Under the pieces are notes generated by a model. The model ran no database searches. It was not told the origin of the DNA and saw only the letters and a program-made list of their open reading frames with translations. From Brucella pseudogrignonensis (GTDB lineage Bacteria; Pseudomonadota; Alphaproteobacteria; Rhizobiales; Rhizobiaceae), in the NCBI RefSeq assembly GCF_032190615.1, contig NZ_JAVLAT010000003.1, positions 434,001 to 498,000 on the forward strand: a DNA stretch of 64,000 nucleotides, written 5' to 3'. Below are positions 1 to 10,447 of the stretch, one piece after another. Made by a program: the position numbers and the translations under genes. Position 1 is the first letter of the stretch; each line of letters begins with the position of its first letter.

Positions 1-207
1 GTCAACGTCTACGCCTCGTTCAGCCATGATTTCCTGCAGATCACGATAGGAAACAGAATAACGGACGTAAAAGAAAACAGCATAGAGGATGACGCTTTTG
101 GGGAAATGTGCCCCTGTGAAATCGATCGCCATCCCCATTCTCCTCGCTCGAATATCCGCATCAAACGTATAATAGCGAAGAAAAGGTCAAAATTTTGCGA
201 CAGAGCC
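1..207 (-). mobile_element. Right end of an IS6-family element, cut by the window edge
   Basis: The minus strand encodes the first 44 residues of an IS6-type transposase, starting at 132 (or an in-frame ATG at 138) and running off the window. It begins MAIDFTGAHFPKSVILYA, matching closely the N-terminus of the complete IS6 transposase at 60944-61630. The terminal inverted repeat is readable at about 186-207 and ends in gcgacagagcc, the same type of end as the gcgacagaacc terminus at 61705. The other IS end lies outside the window, so neither completeness nor target duplication can be judged. Confidence 0.85.
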
Positions 208-624
208 GAATTGCTCATCCGTGAACGGAAACAGAAATTGGAACGAACGGGTACTTTGGCCCCGTTAGCATCGCGGGTTGTCAAGGTGATTGCCATGTCC
301 TTTTCGGCTAAAAAGGGTTTGGATGTTCAAATACCCTTCGATAACTTAGTCGTCGCGTCGCTGAGAATGCGAGATCTGCGAATATCGGAAAAATCACACA
401 GAATGTTAGGTGTAGTTTGTTAAATAAATATGTAGATATATTTTAGTAATACTTAAGATAAGATTCTACTTAAAGATATTAATCCGGATTATAGGATTTC
501 AAAGGAACGAATAGATAAATAATTATTTAAATATACAATGAATAATAAGAATATAAACTATGACAGTTAACGTACTAATGCCCGTCTATAACAAAAGCTG
601 CCAAAGGCTATAGCTCTTGGATGC
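208..624. other. Stretch without a recognisable gene
   Basis: Between the IS6 end and the terminator of the first operon I see no supported gene. An open frame on the plus strand continues out of the IS6 end to 423, but it has no recognised family, no ribosome binding site of its own and starts inside the IS. From 420 to 600 the DNA becomes very AT-rich. It may be the eroded flank of a gene cut by the IS6 insertion. Confidence 0.5.
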
Positions 625-658
625 AAAAAAACCGCCGACTGTCATCCAGTTGACGGCT
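625..658 (-). terminator. Rho-independent terminator of opine-type operon 1
   Basis: On the minus strand a GC-rich stem (GCCG.CAACTG pairing with CAGTCGGC, one bulge) is followed directly by seven T residues. It lies 40 bases beyond the stop of the last gene (699) of the leftward operon, where a terminator is expected. Confidence 0.8.
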
Positions 659-698
659 TCCTTTTTCAAAAACTCAACGAGGTTTTTTTTTAAGTCGA

Positions 699-1043
699 TT
701 ATTTGTAAGCGGAAACCACGATTTCAATCAGCGTATCGCCACCCAGATCAGCAACGCCAACGGTTGCACGGGTTGGCAGCAGCGAAGGGTCAATCCATTC
801 CTTCCAGACCTTATCCATTTCGGGCTTCTTGTTGAGGTCTGTTACGAAGATGGTGGCTGCCAGAAGCTTGTTCTTGTCCGTGCCTGCCTGTGCCAGATAA
901 CTGTCGAGCTTGGTGAGGATTTCACGGGTCTGGCCGGCCATATCGAGGCTTTCATCATCACAGGTGGTTCCTCCGACATAGACAATGCCGTTGTGTTCAA
1001 CGACGCGATGCATGATCGGCGTTTGGATGAAACGCTGAGCCAT
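699..1043 (-). CDS. RidA-family imine/enamine deaminase, operon 1
   Basis: 114-residue protein of the RidA/YjgF/Rid family, which hydrolyses reactive 2-imino or enamino acids to keto acids and ammonia in the cytosol. Residues 80-110 carry the family pattern around RATVGVADLGG, and full length matches single-domain Rid proteins. The start at 1043 is preceded by AAAGGATTAATT, a good ribosome binding site; a longer upstream frame overlaps the neighbouring gene and was discarded. It is the last gene of the operon, 11 bases after the FAD subunit. I infer that it clears imines made by the dehydrogenase subunits encoded just upstream. A paralogue sits in the same position of operon 2 (10081-10425). 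Confidence 0.93.
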   Translation of the reverse strand: MAQRFIQTPIMHRVVEHNGIVYVGGTTCDDESLDMAGQTREILTKLDSYLAQAGTDKNKLLAATIFVTDLNKKPEMDKVWKEWIDPSLLPTRATVGVADLGGDTLIEIVVSAYK

Positions 1044-1054
1044 AATTAATCCTT

Positions 1055-2545
1055 TCAAATGGTTGGGGAATTTTCCGGCTGCTCGCCATTCACGGCGAAA
1101 ACAGCATCGGGGGTTTGGGGGAGTGCTGCGATTTCGCCGAGCGGCACCGGTTTCACCGGCACGCGCAGGCGATAGAAGCCGACTGTTTGAGGTGCACGGT
1201 CTTGTACCTCGGCCAGAATGTCCGTGACGGTGGAACTGCACATGCGACCCTGACAGGGTCCCATGCCGCAGCGGAACATGGTTTTAAGCTGGTTGGGGCC
1301 GGCGATCTTGCAGGCCGCCGCGTCGCGAATTGCACCTGCTGTCACTTCTTCGCACCGGCAGACAATCGTGTCTCTGTCCGCCGGTGCGCGAAATGCCTGT
1401 GAAGGCAGATAAAGCGCATCAATAAAGGATCGACCGCGTGCGACGCATCGCGCTTGCCCCTGCAGCTTTGCGATTTTTGACGCCAACGATGTTGCTCGTT
1501 GCGGAAAGATGTCCTGACAGGCCGCGAGCGCCGCAATCCGACCGCTCTGCTCAGCAACCAATGCACCGCCGATGCCGCTGCCGTCACCCGCTATGAAGAT
1601 GGCCGCAACAGACGAACGCCCATTGCCGTCTAGCTGAGGTTGAAAGCATTTCTGGCCGTCGTTCCAAACCAGAGAGCAGCCGGAAGCATTGGCGAGATTG
1701 TTGTTGGGGATCACACCCTGATGCAGGAAAACGCTATCGACAGCAAGCTTGTGTGTTTTGCCTTTTGCCGAAAAGCAGATCGCTTCTGCTTCGTTTTTTC
1801 CTTCAATGGCAATATTTGTCACGCCGGAATAGACCGGCACAGATTTGCGTACCTTTAGAAGCAGTGAGAGACCCTTCAAGGCATAAGGCGAGAAAAGGAA
1901 TGAAGGCAGGTTCGGTGCAGCTTTCACGTAATTTGCGCCGGGCGTCGTATCGAGCAATGCTGCAACCTCGCCACCAGCCTGCAACAGTTGTGCGGCGAAC
2001 ATGTAGAGCAGCGGGCCTGTTCCCGCCAGAACCACACGTCCGTTGGGCAGGAGGCCGGAAGCCTTCAACGCAATCTGTGCTGCGCCGACGGTCATAATAC
2101 CCGGCAATGTCCAGCCCCTGACAGGCATCGGACGCTCCATGGCGCCGGTCGCGAAGATCACGCGGCGCGCTGAAACAATCCCGCTCTTGCCGCTTACCGA
2201 TACGCGCAGATCAACGCCGTTGTTGTCGCCATCATGTGGCTCCACACTCCAGACGAGGGCCTGCGGCACATAGCTGACACCGCTGGTGATGAATGCTCTC
2301 AGGACTTCTTTGCCCCGCCAGTAGTCGGTGCCGAGAAACGGCCTGCGGACAGTCGTATTGTGTTCAATGCCACGGTAAATCTGGCCGCCTGCGGCTGGGT
2401 TTTCGTCGAACAGAACCACGTTAGCGCCAGTGGCGCTTGCTTCTGCGGCTGCTGACATACCTGCAGGTCCTGCGCCGATAATGGCGAGGTCGTAAAACGC
2501 GTCGAGCGCATGAATATCGGAAATTCTCTTGAGCATTGTCGTCAT
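1055..2545 (-). CDS. FAD/NAD(P)-binding large subunit of an opine/HcnB-type dehydrogenase
   Basis: 496-residue flavoprotein like HcnB and the alpha subunits of octopine, nopaline and D-hydroxyproline dehydrogenases. An N-terminal Rossmann motif GAGPAG is at 24-29 and a second nucleotide-binding region (GTGPLLY) lies mid-protein. The C-terminal part has a Bfd-like 2Fe-2S signature, C396xC398 and C431x4C436 (CGMGPCQGRMC). These subunits work in heteromeric membrane-independent amine or opine dehydrogenases. The start at 2545 overlaps the stop of the small 2Fe-2S gene in an ATGA junction, which favours it over longer upstream frames. Substrate is not readable from sequence; operon context with an octopine/nopaline-type importer suggests an opine or related N-substituted amino acid. 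Confidence 0.9.
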   Translation of the reverse strand: MTTMLKRISDIHALDAFYDLAIIGAGPAGMSAAAEASATGANVVLFDENPAAGGQIYRGIEHNTTVRRPFLGTDYWRGKEVLRAFITSGVSYVPQALVWSVEPHDGDNNGVDLRVSVSGKSGIVSARRVIFATGAMERPMPVRGWTLPGIMTVGAAQIALKASGLLPNGRVVLAGTGPLLYMFAAQLLQAGGEVAALLDTTPGANYVKAAPNLPSFLFSPYALKGLSLLLKVRKSVPVYSGVTNIAIEGKNEAEAICFSAKGKTHKLAVDSVFLHQGVIPNNNLANASGCSLVWNDGQKCFQPQLDGNGRSSVAAIFIAGDGSGIGGALVAEQSGRIAALAACQDIFPQRATSLASKIAKLQGQARCVARGRSFIDALYLPSQAFRAPADRDTIVCRCEEVTAGAIRDAAACKIAGPNQLKTMFRCGMGPCQGRMCSSTVTDILAEVQDRAPQTVGFYRLRVPVKPVPLGEIAALPQTPDAVFAVNGEQPENSPTI

Positions 2546-2847
2546 GGTTGCATCCGACGCGCGCCGGTCTGGGAACAAATGACCATTCCATTGGCCACAG
2601 GCGTCATGCAAGCCTGGCGGTTCTGAACACCATCAATGGTGACCAGACATTCAAAACAGATGCCCATCAGGCAATAGGGGGCTCGCGGCTGATCACCGAC
2701 AACGCTGTTTCTAAGCCGGTTGATACCCTCTCCAAGCAGCGCTGCGGCGACAGTTACATTGGCAGGTACCGTCAAGGTGCGCGCATCGAATGTGATCGTC
2801 ACGGTTTCCTCTGGTGTCTCAGTTTTAAGGAACATTTTAGGAGACAT
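2542..2847 (-). CDS. Small 2Fe-2S ferredoxin-like subunit of the opine-type dehydrogenase
   Basis: 101-residue protein of the HcnA-type (2Fe-2S)-binding family. Four cysteines sit at C59-x4-C64-x2-C67-x12-C80, within PYCLMGICFECLV, as in the small gamma subunits of opine and hydroxyproline dehydrogenases. It should pass electrons between flavin subunits and an acceptor. ATG 2847 has GGAGG five bases upstream and overlaps the end of the DAO subunit gene by 11 bases; the internal ATG at 2835 has no good binding site. Overlaps at both ends point to translational coupling of all three subunits. Confidence 0.9.
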   Translation of the reverse strand: MSPKMFLKTETPEETVTITFDARTLTVPANVTVAAALLGEGINRLRNSVVGDQPRAPYCLMGICFECLVTIDGVQNRQACMTPVANGMVICSQTGARRMQP

Positions 2848-3964
2848 GGAACCTCCGGCCGGGGAATGCGTCACCAGCAAGTTGTTTGGCATCGGCTGCT
2901 ATTTCCTGCGCCACGATCAAGGCGTGGTTGGCTGCAAGCGTGACGCCGGAATGGCACATGACGGCGTAAGCCCCCGGGTGGCTTTCGGATTGTTCGTAAA
3001 TCGGCAGGCCGTCCGGTGTCTTGACCCGAAATCCGGCCCAACTGCGAATGACATTGACATCGGCCAGATGCGGGAATGTCCGCACTGCCCTGTTGGCCAG
3101 AACCGCGCTGATATCCTGATTGGTGGCGATACGGTCCGTGTGCGTTTCCTGACTATCGCCGATCATCACGCCTCCTTCATCCGCTTGCCGCAGCGTGGCC
3201 GCTGTATAGGGGAAGAAGGGAGCACATTTCTCCGTTACAAGAATTTGGCCTTTGCTGCGCACGGCCGGCGTTTCAAGACCGACACTCCTGGCAAGCTCTG
3301 TATTGCCGTTGCCCGCAGCCAGAATGACGCGTTCGGCAAAGACCTCACCCCATGCACCGCTTAACAGAAAACCGCCGTTTTGCGGGGTGATGGACGAGAC
3401 TTCACAATGCGGTTCATAGGAAGCGCCGAGTTTGATCATGCCCGTATGCAAAGCGCGAAACAGGCGCAACGAATTTACATCGCCGTCCATCGGCGAATAG
3501 ATCGAGCCGATCACATCCCGCCCGATGGAGGGCACCATTCTGGCCGTTTCCTGATGGTCGAGCACGACATGTTCCGAAGAGTCATTGCCAAGTTCCCGCG
3601 CCACTGTCGCGACATCTTCCGCAAACATTGCAAGCTCACGCTCGTCGAGGCAAAAGGTGAAAGCGCCGGTCTGTTTGAGCGCTACATCAAGTCCGGTGAC
3701 ATCTCGCAACTCCTCTGCAAATGTAGGCCACAGGCGCGCAGATTGCATGGTCCAACGGGCATAGTGTGGTGCGCCTACGCCTTTGCCCTGTACCCAGATG
3801 AGTGCGAAATTGGCACGGGATGCGCGCAGGGACAGGTCTTCTCCATCAAGAAGCATTGGACGCAGACCGGATCGGGAGAGACCCCAGGCGATGGCAGAGC
3901 CAACCAGTCCCGCTCCAATAATAACTATGTTCTGATCCGGCAATCTGCGCATTCGTAAATTCAA
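2837..3964 (-). CDS. DAO-fold FAD oxidase subunit (HcnC/OoxB type), operon 1
   Basis: 375-residue FAD-dependent oxidoreductase of the D-amino-acid oxidase fold. The dinucleotide-binding motif GAGLVGSAIAWGL is at about 17-29, and the C-terminal FAD-contact region reads GVTLAANHAL. In opine-type dehydrogenases this beta subunit holds the site where the C-N bond is oxidised. It is most similar within the window to the 374-residue protein at 13295-14419, sharing SRANFALIWVQGKG and SWAG.RV.T.DG.PIY blocks. It overlaps the 2Fe-2S gene downstream and follows the substrate-binding-protein gene by 59 bases that include a hairpin. Confidence 0.9.
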   Translation of the reverse strand: MNLRMRRLPDQNIVIIGAGLVGSAIAWGLSRSGLRPMLLDGEDLSLRASRANFALIWVQGKGVGAPHYARWTMQSARLWPTFAEELRDVTGLDVALKQTGAFTFCLDERELAMFAEDVATVARELGNDSSEHVVLDHQETARMVPSIGRDVIGSIYSPMDGDVNSLRLFRALHTGMIKLGASYEPHCEVSSITPQNGGFLLSGAWGEVFAERVILAAGNGNTELARSVGLETPAVRSKGQILVTEKCAPFFPYTAATLRQADEGGVMIGDSQETHTDRIATNQDISAVLANRAVRTFPHLADVNVIRSWAGFRVKTPDGLPIYEQSESHPGAYAVMCHSGVTLAANHALIVAQEIAADAKQLAGDAFPGRRFHVS

Positions 3965-3989
3965 TCTGTTGTCACAGTGTCGTCAGGGG

Positions 3990-4011
3990 GGGCCTGACGG
4001 CGGTCAGGCCC
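3990..4011 (-). promoter_or_regulatory. Intercistronic hairpin after the binding-protein gene
   Basis: A perfect nine-base-pair stem, GGGCCTGAC with GTCAGGCCC around a four-base loop, lies between the binding-protein gene and the dehydrogenase genes. No T tract follows it on the minus strand. Such stems usually stabilise the upstream message and lower read-through, giving more binding protein than downstream enzyme; that role is inferred here. Confidence 0.6.
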
Positions 4012-4023
4012 GATTGCATCGGC

Positions 4024-5664
<1,641 letters not shown>

Positions 5665-5665
<1 letters not shown>

Positions 5666-6390
5666 TATGAGTTTCCTCCAGCGGCATGCACGATGACAGG
5701 CTGACGCTGGGCCGCCGAAAGGCGGTATTCCAGCAGTTTGAAGATTCTGGTGACCACGAAATTCAAGAGGAGATAGATCGCGCCTGCGCAGATGAAGACT
5801 TCGACCGGCCGATAGGTGGCAGAAATCAGCTTGGCTGCCAGCCCTGTCACTTCCATCATTGTGATGGTTGATGCCAGCGCCGTGGACTTCACCATCAAGA
5901 TGACTTCGTTCGAATAGGCGGGCAGCATCTGCCGCAGAGCCTGCGGGGCCAGAATGCGACGGACGAGTGTAAAGCCGCTCATGCCATAAGCGCGCGCCGC
6001 TTCGATCTGTCCGGTCGCGACCGACAGAACGCCGCCACGTATGATTTCGGCGCTATAGGCAGCTGTATTGAGTGCCAGTGCCAGCACCGCACACCAATAG
6101 GGTTCGCGTAGAAACGGCCAGAGAAAGCTCCGGCGCAGTTCGGGAAACTGGCTGAGACCGTAATAGATGATGTAGAGCTGGACCAGCAGCGGGGTGCCGC
6201 GCAGCACGAAGATATAACCTCGCGCAATGAGGTCCAGTACCAGATTGCCCGACAGACGCATTGTGGCCAGTATGGTGGCCAGCACGGCACCGCTGATAAC
6301 TGATAGTGCCATCAGTTGAAGCGTCAGCGGGATACCGCGACAAAGCTGAACGAAACTGTCGAACATGAATGGAAGGTCGAGAAAGCTCAT
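5665..6390 (-). CDS. ABC transporter permease, HisM/OccM type
   Basis: 241-residue inner-membrane permease of the polar amino acid family, with several hydrophobic helices and the cytoplasmic EAA loop ([22 protein letters not shown]) that docks on the ATPase. It overlaps the neighbouring permease gene by four bases and touches the ATPase gene. It should form a heterodimeric pore with the product of 6387-7148. Confidence 0.92.
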
Positions 6391-7148
6391 ACCGCCCTCC
6401 GGATGCCGCGCATCGCGCGTCTTTCGGCGTTTTTGAACAGCAAGCCCGATGCGAATGTTATGACGAGATAAAGCAGCCCGGCGGTCAGGAAGAAGGTGAA
6501 TGGCTTGCGGGTTGATCCAGCGCCGATTTGCGCCTGACGCATCAGTTCAACCAGTCCAACGACCGAGATCAGCGCGGATTCTTTCAAGACGAGCTGCCAC
6601 ACATTGCCGATGCCCGGAATGGCGAAGCGCGCGGCCTGCGGAACCATGATGCGGCGAAACAGCAGACGCGGCGGCATGCCATAGGCTTTGGCAGCCTCGA
6701 TTTCGCCTTTGGGGAGTGCAAGCACCGCGCCGCGATAAACTTCGGCCTGATAAGCACCCGATACCACACCGATGGCCAGTGCACCGGTGATGAAGATTGG
6801 CGCACTGACAAAACCTTGCCCGCCGAACAACGCGCCAATCTGGCTCAACACGGCGCTGCTGCCGAAATAGAACAAATAAATGACCAGAAGATCGGGGATG
6901 CCGCGAAGCACTGTCGAATAGCCGTCAGCCGCAATTCTGAGAATGCGCTGCGATGAGAATGAAGCGGCAGCGGCAATCATGCCGAATATTGCGCCTGCCG
7001 CGAAACCGCAAAAGGCTACCGCGAGTGTCATGCCGGTGGCGCGGAGCATGTCGTGACCCCAACCATCCTGAGAAAAGCCCATTATTTCCAGATAGGCGCT
7101 GACCGCACTCAATTGCTTTGTTCCCATTTTTATGTCCGCTGCTTTCAT
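6387..7148 (-). CDS. ABC transporter permease, HisQ/OccQ type; first gene of operon 1
   Basis: Permease of up to 253 residues, with an EAA loop reading IEAAKAYGMPPRLLFRRI near residue 165. It is the promoter-proximal gene of the leftward operon, facing the LysR gene across 96 bases. The longest start is 7148, but an in-frame ATG at 7127 (MGTKQL) is also plausible because neither has a strong ribosome binding site; the true N-terminus is uncertain by about seven residues. Confidence 0.9.
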   Translation of the reverse strand: MKAADIKMGTKQLSAVSAYLEIMGFSQDGWGHDMLRATGMTLAVAFCGFAAGAIFGMIAAAASFSSQRILRIAADGYSTVLRGIPDLLVIYLFYFGSSAVLSQIGALFGGQGFVSAPIFITGALAIGVVSGAYQAEVYRGAVLALPKGEIEAAKAYGMPPRLLFRRIMVPQAARFAIPGIGNVWQLVLKESALISVVGLVELMRQAQIGAGSTRKPFTFFLTAGLLYLVITFASGLLFKNAERRAMRGIRRAV

Positions 7149-7221
7149 CGCGACGGTACGATTATGAGAAAGGTTTGACAGTGGGCCTCAATACAGTCAA
7201 ATTCGAAATGAAGCCTAGAGC

Positions 7222-7236
7222 ATAACCAAATATTAT
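7222..7236. promoter_or_regulatory. Putative LysR-type operator, ATAA-N7-TTAT dyad
   Basis: The sequence ATAACCAAATATTAT is a T-N11-A type dyad with arms ATAA and TTAT seven bases apart, nine bases before the LysR start codon and about 75 before the operon. ATAA-N7-TTAT is the arrangement known for the OccR site of Agrobacterium octopine plasmids. A near copy, ATACTCAAATGTTAT, sits at the same place in the second operon (18453-18467). Binding by the adjacent LysR protein is inferred. Confidence 0.72.
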
Positions 7237-7244
7237 GGTGAAAC

Positions 7245-8132
7245 ATGAACCTACGTCAGGTCGAAGCGTTCCGAACAGTCATGTTGACCGGAAAAATGAC
7301 AGCTGCAGCGGAACTGATGTCGGTCACGCAGCCCGCCGTGAGCCGCCTGATCCGCGACTTTGAGATCGATACAAAACTCAAGCTCTTTAACCGTCGCGGA
7401 AACCAGTTGATCCCCACACAGGCCGCCATGACGCTGTTGCAGGAAGTGGAAAGGGCCTATGTCGGGCTCAATCGAATCAGGAGTTTCGCCGACGAAATTA
7501 GTCGTCAGAATGCAGGCATGTTGCGTATCGCGGCCATGCCTGCACTCGCCAATGGGATCATGCCGCGCTTCCTTGCACGCTTTCTCAAACCCCGTCCCAA
7601 TATTCATGCCTCGCTGAACGGCATTTCATCCGCGTTGGTTGTGGAGGCCGTCGCGTCAGGGCAAGCCGATATCGGCTTTGCAGACGGTCCTTTGGATAGA
7701 CCAGGGTTCGATATCGAAACGCGTGCTATACCGGCAGTCGTTGCGGTCCCGGAAGTACATCGACTGGCAGGCTATCAGGATGTTTCACCTGACGATCTGG
7801 CCAATGAACGTATGATTACACTTGAACCGGGATCGCTATTTGCTATGCGCGTTGAAGTTGCACTCGCCCGCATCCCGCGATCGGCCACCATTGAAACCCG
7901 GCTATCACACACAGCGCTAACACTCGTGGCCGAAGGTGCCGGTATAACAATCATTGATCCGTCTTCTGCAACGGATTTTCGTGGAAGGGGTGTGGTAATC
8001 CGGCCATTTAATAGCTTTGTTGATGCAGGGTTTCTGGTCATTCGTCGTAGCAACGGCCCTGACAACAGTCTGGCCCAACGCTTTATCGATGAGTTTTGGG
8101 TATATCATGAGACATTGTTGTCGCGTGAATGA
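7245..8132 (+). CDS. LysR-family regulator, OccR/NocR-like, of operon 1
   Basis: 295-residue LysR-type transcription factor. Residues 1-60 hold the winged helix-turn-helix ([21 protein letters not shown]) and the rest is the effector-binding domain. It is transcribed away from the transport/oxidation operon, the classical LysR layout, so it most likely activates that operon when the substrate or a metabolite binds and represses its own gene. It is clearly related to the regulator at 18480-19385, sharing the R.VEAFR.V and LRIAA.PAL.NG..PRF blocks. The start at 7245 aligns with the usual family N-terminus. Confidence 0.92.
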   Translation: MNLRQVEAFRTVMLTGKMTAAAELMSVTQPAVSRLIRDFEIDTKLKLFNRRGNQLIPTQAAMTLLQEVERAYVGLNRIRSFADEISRQNAGMLRIAAMPALANGIMPRFLARFLKPRPNIHASLNGISSALVVEAVASGQADIGFADGPLDRPGFDIETRAIPAVVAVPEVHRLAGYQDVSPDDLANERMITLEPGSLFAMRVEVALARIPRSATIETRLSHTALTLVAEGAGITIIDPSSATDFRGRGVVIRPFNSFVDAGFLVIRRSNGPDNSLAQRFIDEFWVYHETLLSRE

Positions 8133-8513
8133 AAGATCTATGGCGTTTACGCGGTTGCAGCGGCTGCGACGTTTTCTTTTTTTGGAAAAGCTACTCCAAG
8201 TGCATCATGCCGGTAGTGAAGGTATCTGATTAAGCTGCATCCTACTCAATGCGCTCATTCGACCTTTGCTGGCTCATAAAATCGGGGGAACCGTAATCAG
8301 ATCAGGAGGCAGCAACAGGAGTAATAATCGTTGGTGGATCTTTACTGAAACCACACAAGCTGATCATCCTTTGCTCACATGGTTTCTGCCAACGTCTGAT
8401 GGTGCAGTGGCAATGACAGCCTTCGGCCCCAATGCAGCTGTTCCTGTTCACCCATGATCTGGACCGATAGTCAGCGCATGTATGCGTGCATTGAGCACTA
8501 TCCAAGCATAGCC
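8133..8513. other. Gap between LysR gene and plasmid pseudogene
   Basis: About 380 bases with only short, unsupported frames. I could not recognise a gene, RNA or IS end in it. It separates operon 1 from debris of rhizobial-plasmid type, so it may contain an unrecognised junction. Confidence 0.4.
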
Positions 8514-9503
8514 ATGTTCTTGACTTGGAATCAGAAACAGAAATTCGCCACTCAATTTGCTCCACATACGCTATTGCCTCTGGCCCGCGCCAGCGAAGCT
8601 TTGGAGCGGCTCGACGAACGGCTTGACCATTCAACAGCCGGCAAAGGGCTGCTCGAACGGTTGCATATTGCTGATGCCCACGCCTACTGTGGCTCGATGG
8701 CGAGCTGGCTGAAATCGAAGATCTGATCCTGCATGACGCGGCCCGCGATATTCGTTCTCCCAGTCACGCCCTGACCGTTGCCAGCGATGTGTTGCAGACC
8801 CGCCTGAGGGTTGCCGCCCAGGCACCAGATTGGGCGCTGAGCACGAACAGTTTGCATCGTCTACGACAGACAGGGGAGGCGGGACCGGCACCCACTCCGG
8901 CTTGCGGCGGGGAGAAAACATCGTCTGGATGACGGGCTCGACCTGCCCGGCATCGATCTCGACGCCATTGACGCTGTGCTGGCGCGATCCGACGACGTGC
9001 TGGCACAGGTGAGACAGCCGCAACGGTTGGCGAAGCCGGAAGCAGACACGCTGATCCGTGATCCCGACTGCGATGAGGATGACCGGTTTGACGAATGGCG
9101 AGCCGTATTGCGGTCGATCAGCGCTCTGCCGCCGGTGCTGCAGGCCTTACTGGCGCTAGATGCCTGGAACGGGTTGGCAGTCTTGCAGTGCACGCCGTGG
9201 TTAGGTCGTTTGCTGGCAGCATCCTTACTGCGGCGCCACGGTCTGACCAGCCACGCGCAACAGCTGACCTTCAATACCGACCTGAAAACCGTTCGCATTG
9301 AACGGCGGCGGCTGATTGGCCCCCGCGCCTCTTCCAATCTGCCGGGCTTGATTGAACTGGTGCTGGCGAGGCCACTGATGTCGACAGGTCTCATAGCTAA
9401 AGAACTTGACATCACATCCCGCGCTGCGCTCCGCCTTGCCGAAGAGCTCATTCTGCGTGAAATGACCGGGAGGGGGAGGTTTTGGGCGTGGGGAATCGCG
9501 TAA
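8514..9503 (+). pseudogene. DUF1612/RHE_PE00001-type HTH protein, frameshifted and internally deleted
   Basis: Three reading frames together give a protein of the rhizobial plasmid family with an N-terminal DUF1612 part and a C-terminal helix-turn-helix. The first segment ends near 8690, where one missing base turns the expected YLWLDGEL into YCGSM. The second runs to a stop near 8930, and the third runs from about 8940 to 9503 and ends in LREMTGRGRFWAWGIA. Compared with what I recall of the family, 35-45 residues are missing between the KTVRIERRR and ASSNLPGLIELV segments. The family is common on rhizobial plasmids; its function is unknown. Confidence 0.75.
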
Positions 9504-9754
9504 TTTGATAATGGAACTCTTAAAAGGCTGATGGGACGTGATGGCGGACAATTTATGATAATTTTCACAACTATTGGCACTTTGGCCACGGCAATGGTTG
9601 CGGGTGCCGTAAGCTATATCGCCGGGTGAAGTATGAATAGCTACGAGTTGAGACTGATTTTGATTGGATGAAAGCATCGTCTTCAATGGTGCTCAACGCG
9701 TCCATTCGACCAAATAAGGCCGTCGGAAGGGCGCCTATCCAATCAGATCCTTAT

Positions 9755-9998
9755 ATTAACATATTCAAGTCCGAGTTTCTCAGCGCATTCACGCACCGTA
9801 TTATGGGTGACGATGATCCCAAGGTAAGCCAGCATGTCTTCAACCATGCGAAAACTGAGTGGAAAACGCAAATACAGCCACACAGCTTCGACGGTAATCT
9901 TAGCGGGAAACGACGGTGGCGATAAAGCGAGGTGTGTGGTTTGGTGATTATCTCTGGTATCCGCACAAGTTTGCGCCAAAATTTACGTTACATTGCCG
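9755..9998 (-). mobile_element. IS6-family remnant (5' part of a transposase)
   Basis: On the minus strand, residues such as AVWLYLRFPLSFRMVEDML and GIIVTHNTVRECAEKLG match the N-terminal third of the transposase at 30094-30807. The frame stops after about 60 residues, and the right edge near 9970-9998 (ttgcgcc..acgttaca.tgcc) resembles the inverted repeat of that element. It is dead debris between operon 1 and operon 2. Confidence 0.75.
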
Positions 9999-10080
9999 AG
10001 TTCTGGTCCTCCGTGGTCTTCGCCAACCACAGAGAACCATACCTTATTGAAATCGGTTAACTTAATTTTCGGTTGGAATC

Positions 10081-10425
10081 TTAGGCTTGTGCGGTCAGCA
10101 CGACCTCAATCATCGCGCCCCCACCCAGATCGCTGACGCCAACGGTTGCACGTGCTGGCAGGTTATCGCCGAAAAATTCAACCCAGACGGCATCCATTTC
10201 CTTTTTCTTCGTCAAATCGGTCACGAAAATGGTCGCAGACAGTGCTTTCGAAACATCCGAGCCTGCTTCATTAAGATAGGCCGCAATCTTGCCGAGAATC
10301 GAACGGGTCTGTTCAGCCATGCCGAGGCTGGTGTCATCGGCAACCGTGCCACCAACAAAAACCAATCCGTTGGATGAGACGGCACGATGCATGATCGGGG
10401 TGCGGATGTTGCGGGAAATAGTCAT
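10081..10425 (-). CDS. RidA-family imine/enamine deaminase, operon 2
   Basis: 114-residue Rid protein, the same length as its paralogue at 699-1043 and sharing RTPIMHRAV, ATIFVTDL and RATVGVSDLGG segments. It is the last gene of operon 2, 22 bases after the frameshifted FAD oxidase. As in operon 1 it should hydrolyse imines released by the oxidases encoded upstream. The repeated pairing of a Rid gene with the same enzyme set supports that role. Confidence 0.93.
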   Translation of the reverse strand: MTISRNIRTPIMHRAVSSNGLVFVGGTVADDTSLGMAEQTRSILGKIAAYLNEAGSDVSKALSATIFVTDLTKKKEMDAVWVEFFGDNLPARATVGVSDLGGGAMIEVVLTAQA

Positions 10426-10447
10426 AGCTTCCTCTCTTCGATGATGA

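Noticed and set aside
3380..3958. Long plus-strand open frame opposite the DAO subunit gene
   Set aside because: It is the antisense of a clearly conserved flavoprotein gene in GC-rich DNA and shows no family features.
9558..9632. 24-codon frame MIIFTTIGTLATAMVAGAVS and beyond
   Set aside because: It could be a small membrane peptide, but there is no convincing ribosome binding site or conservation evidence.
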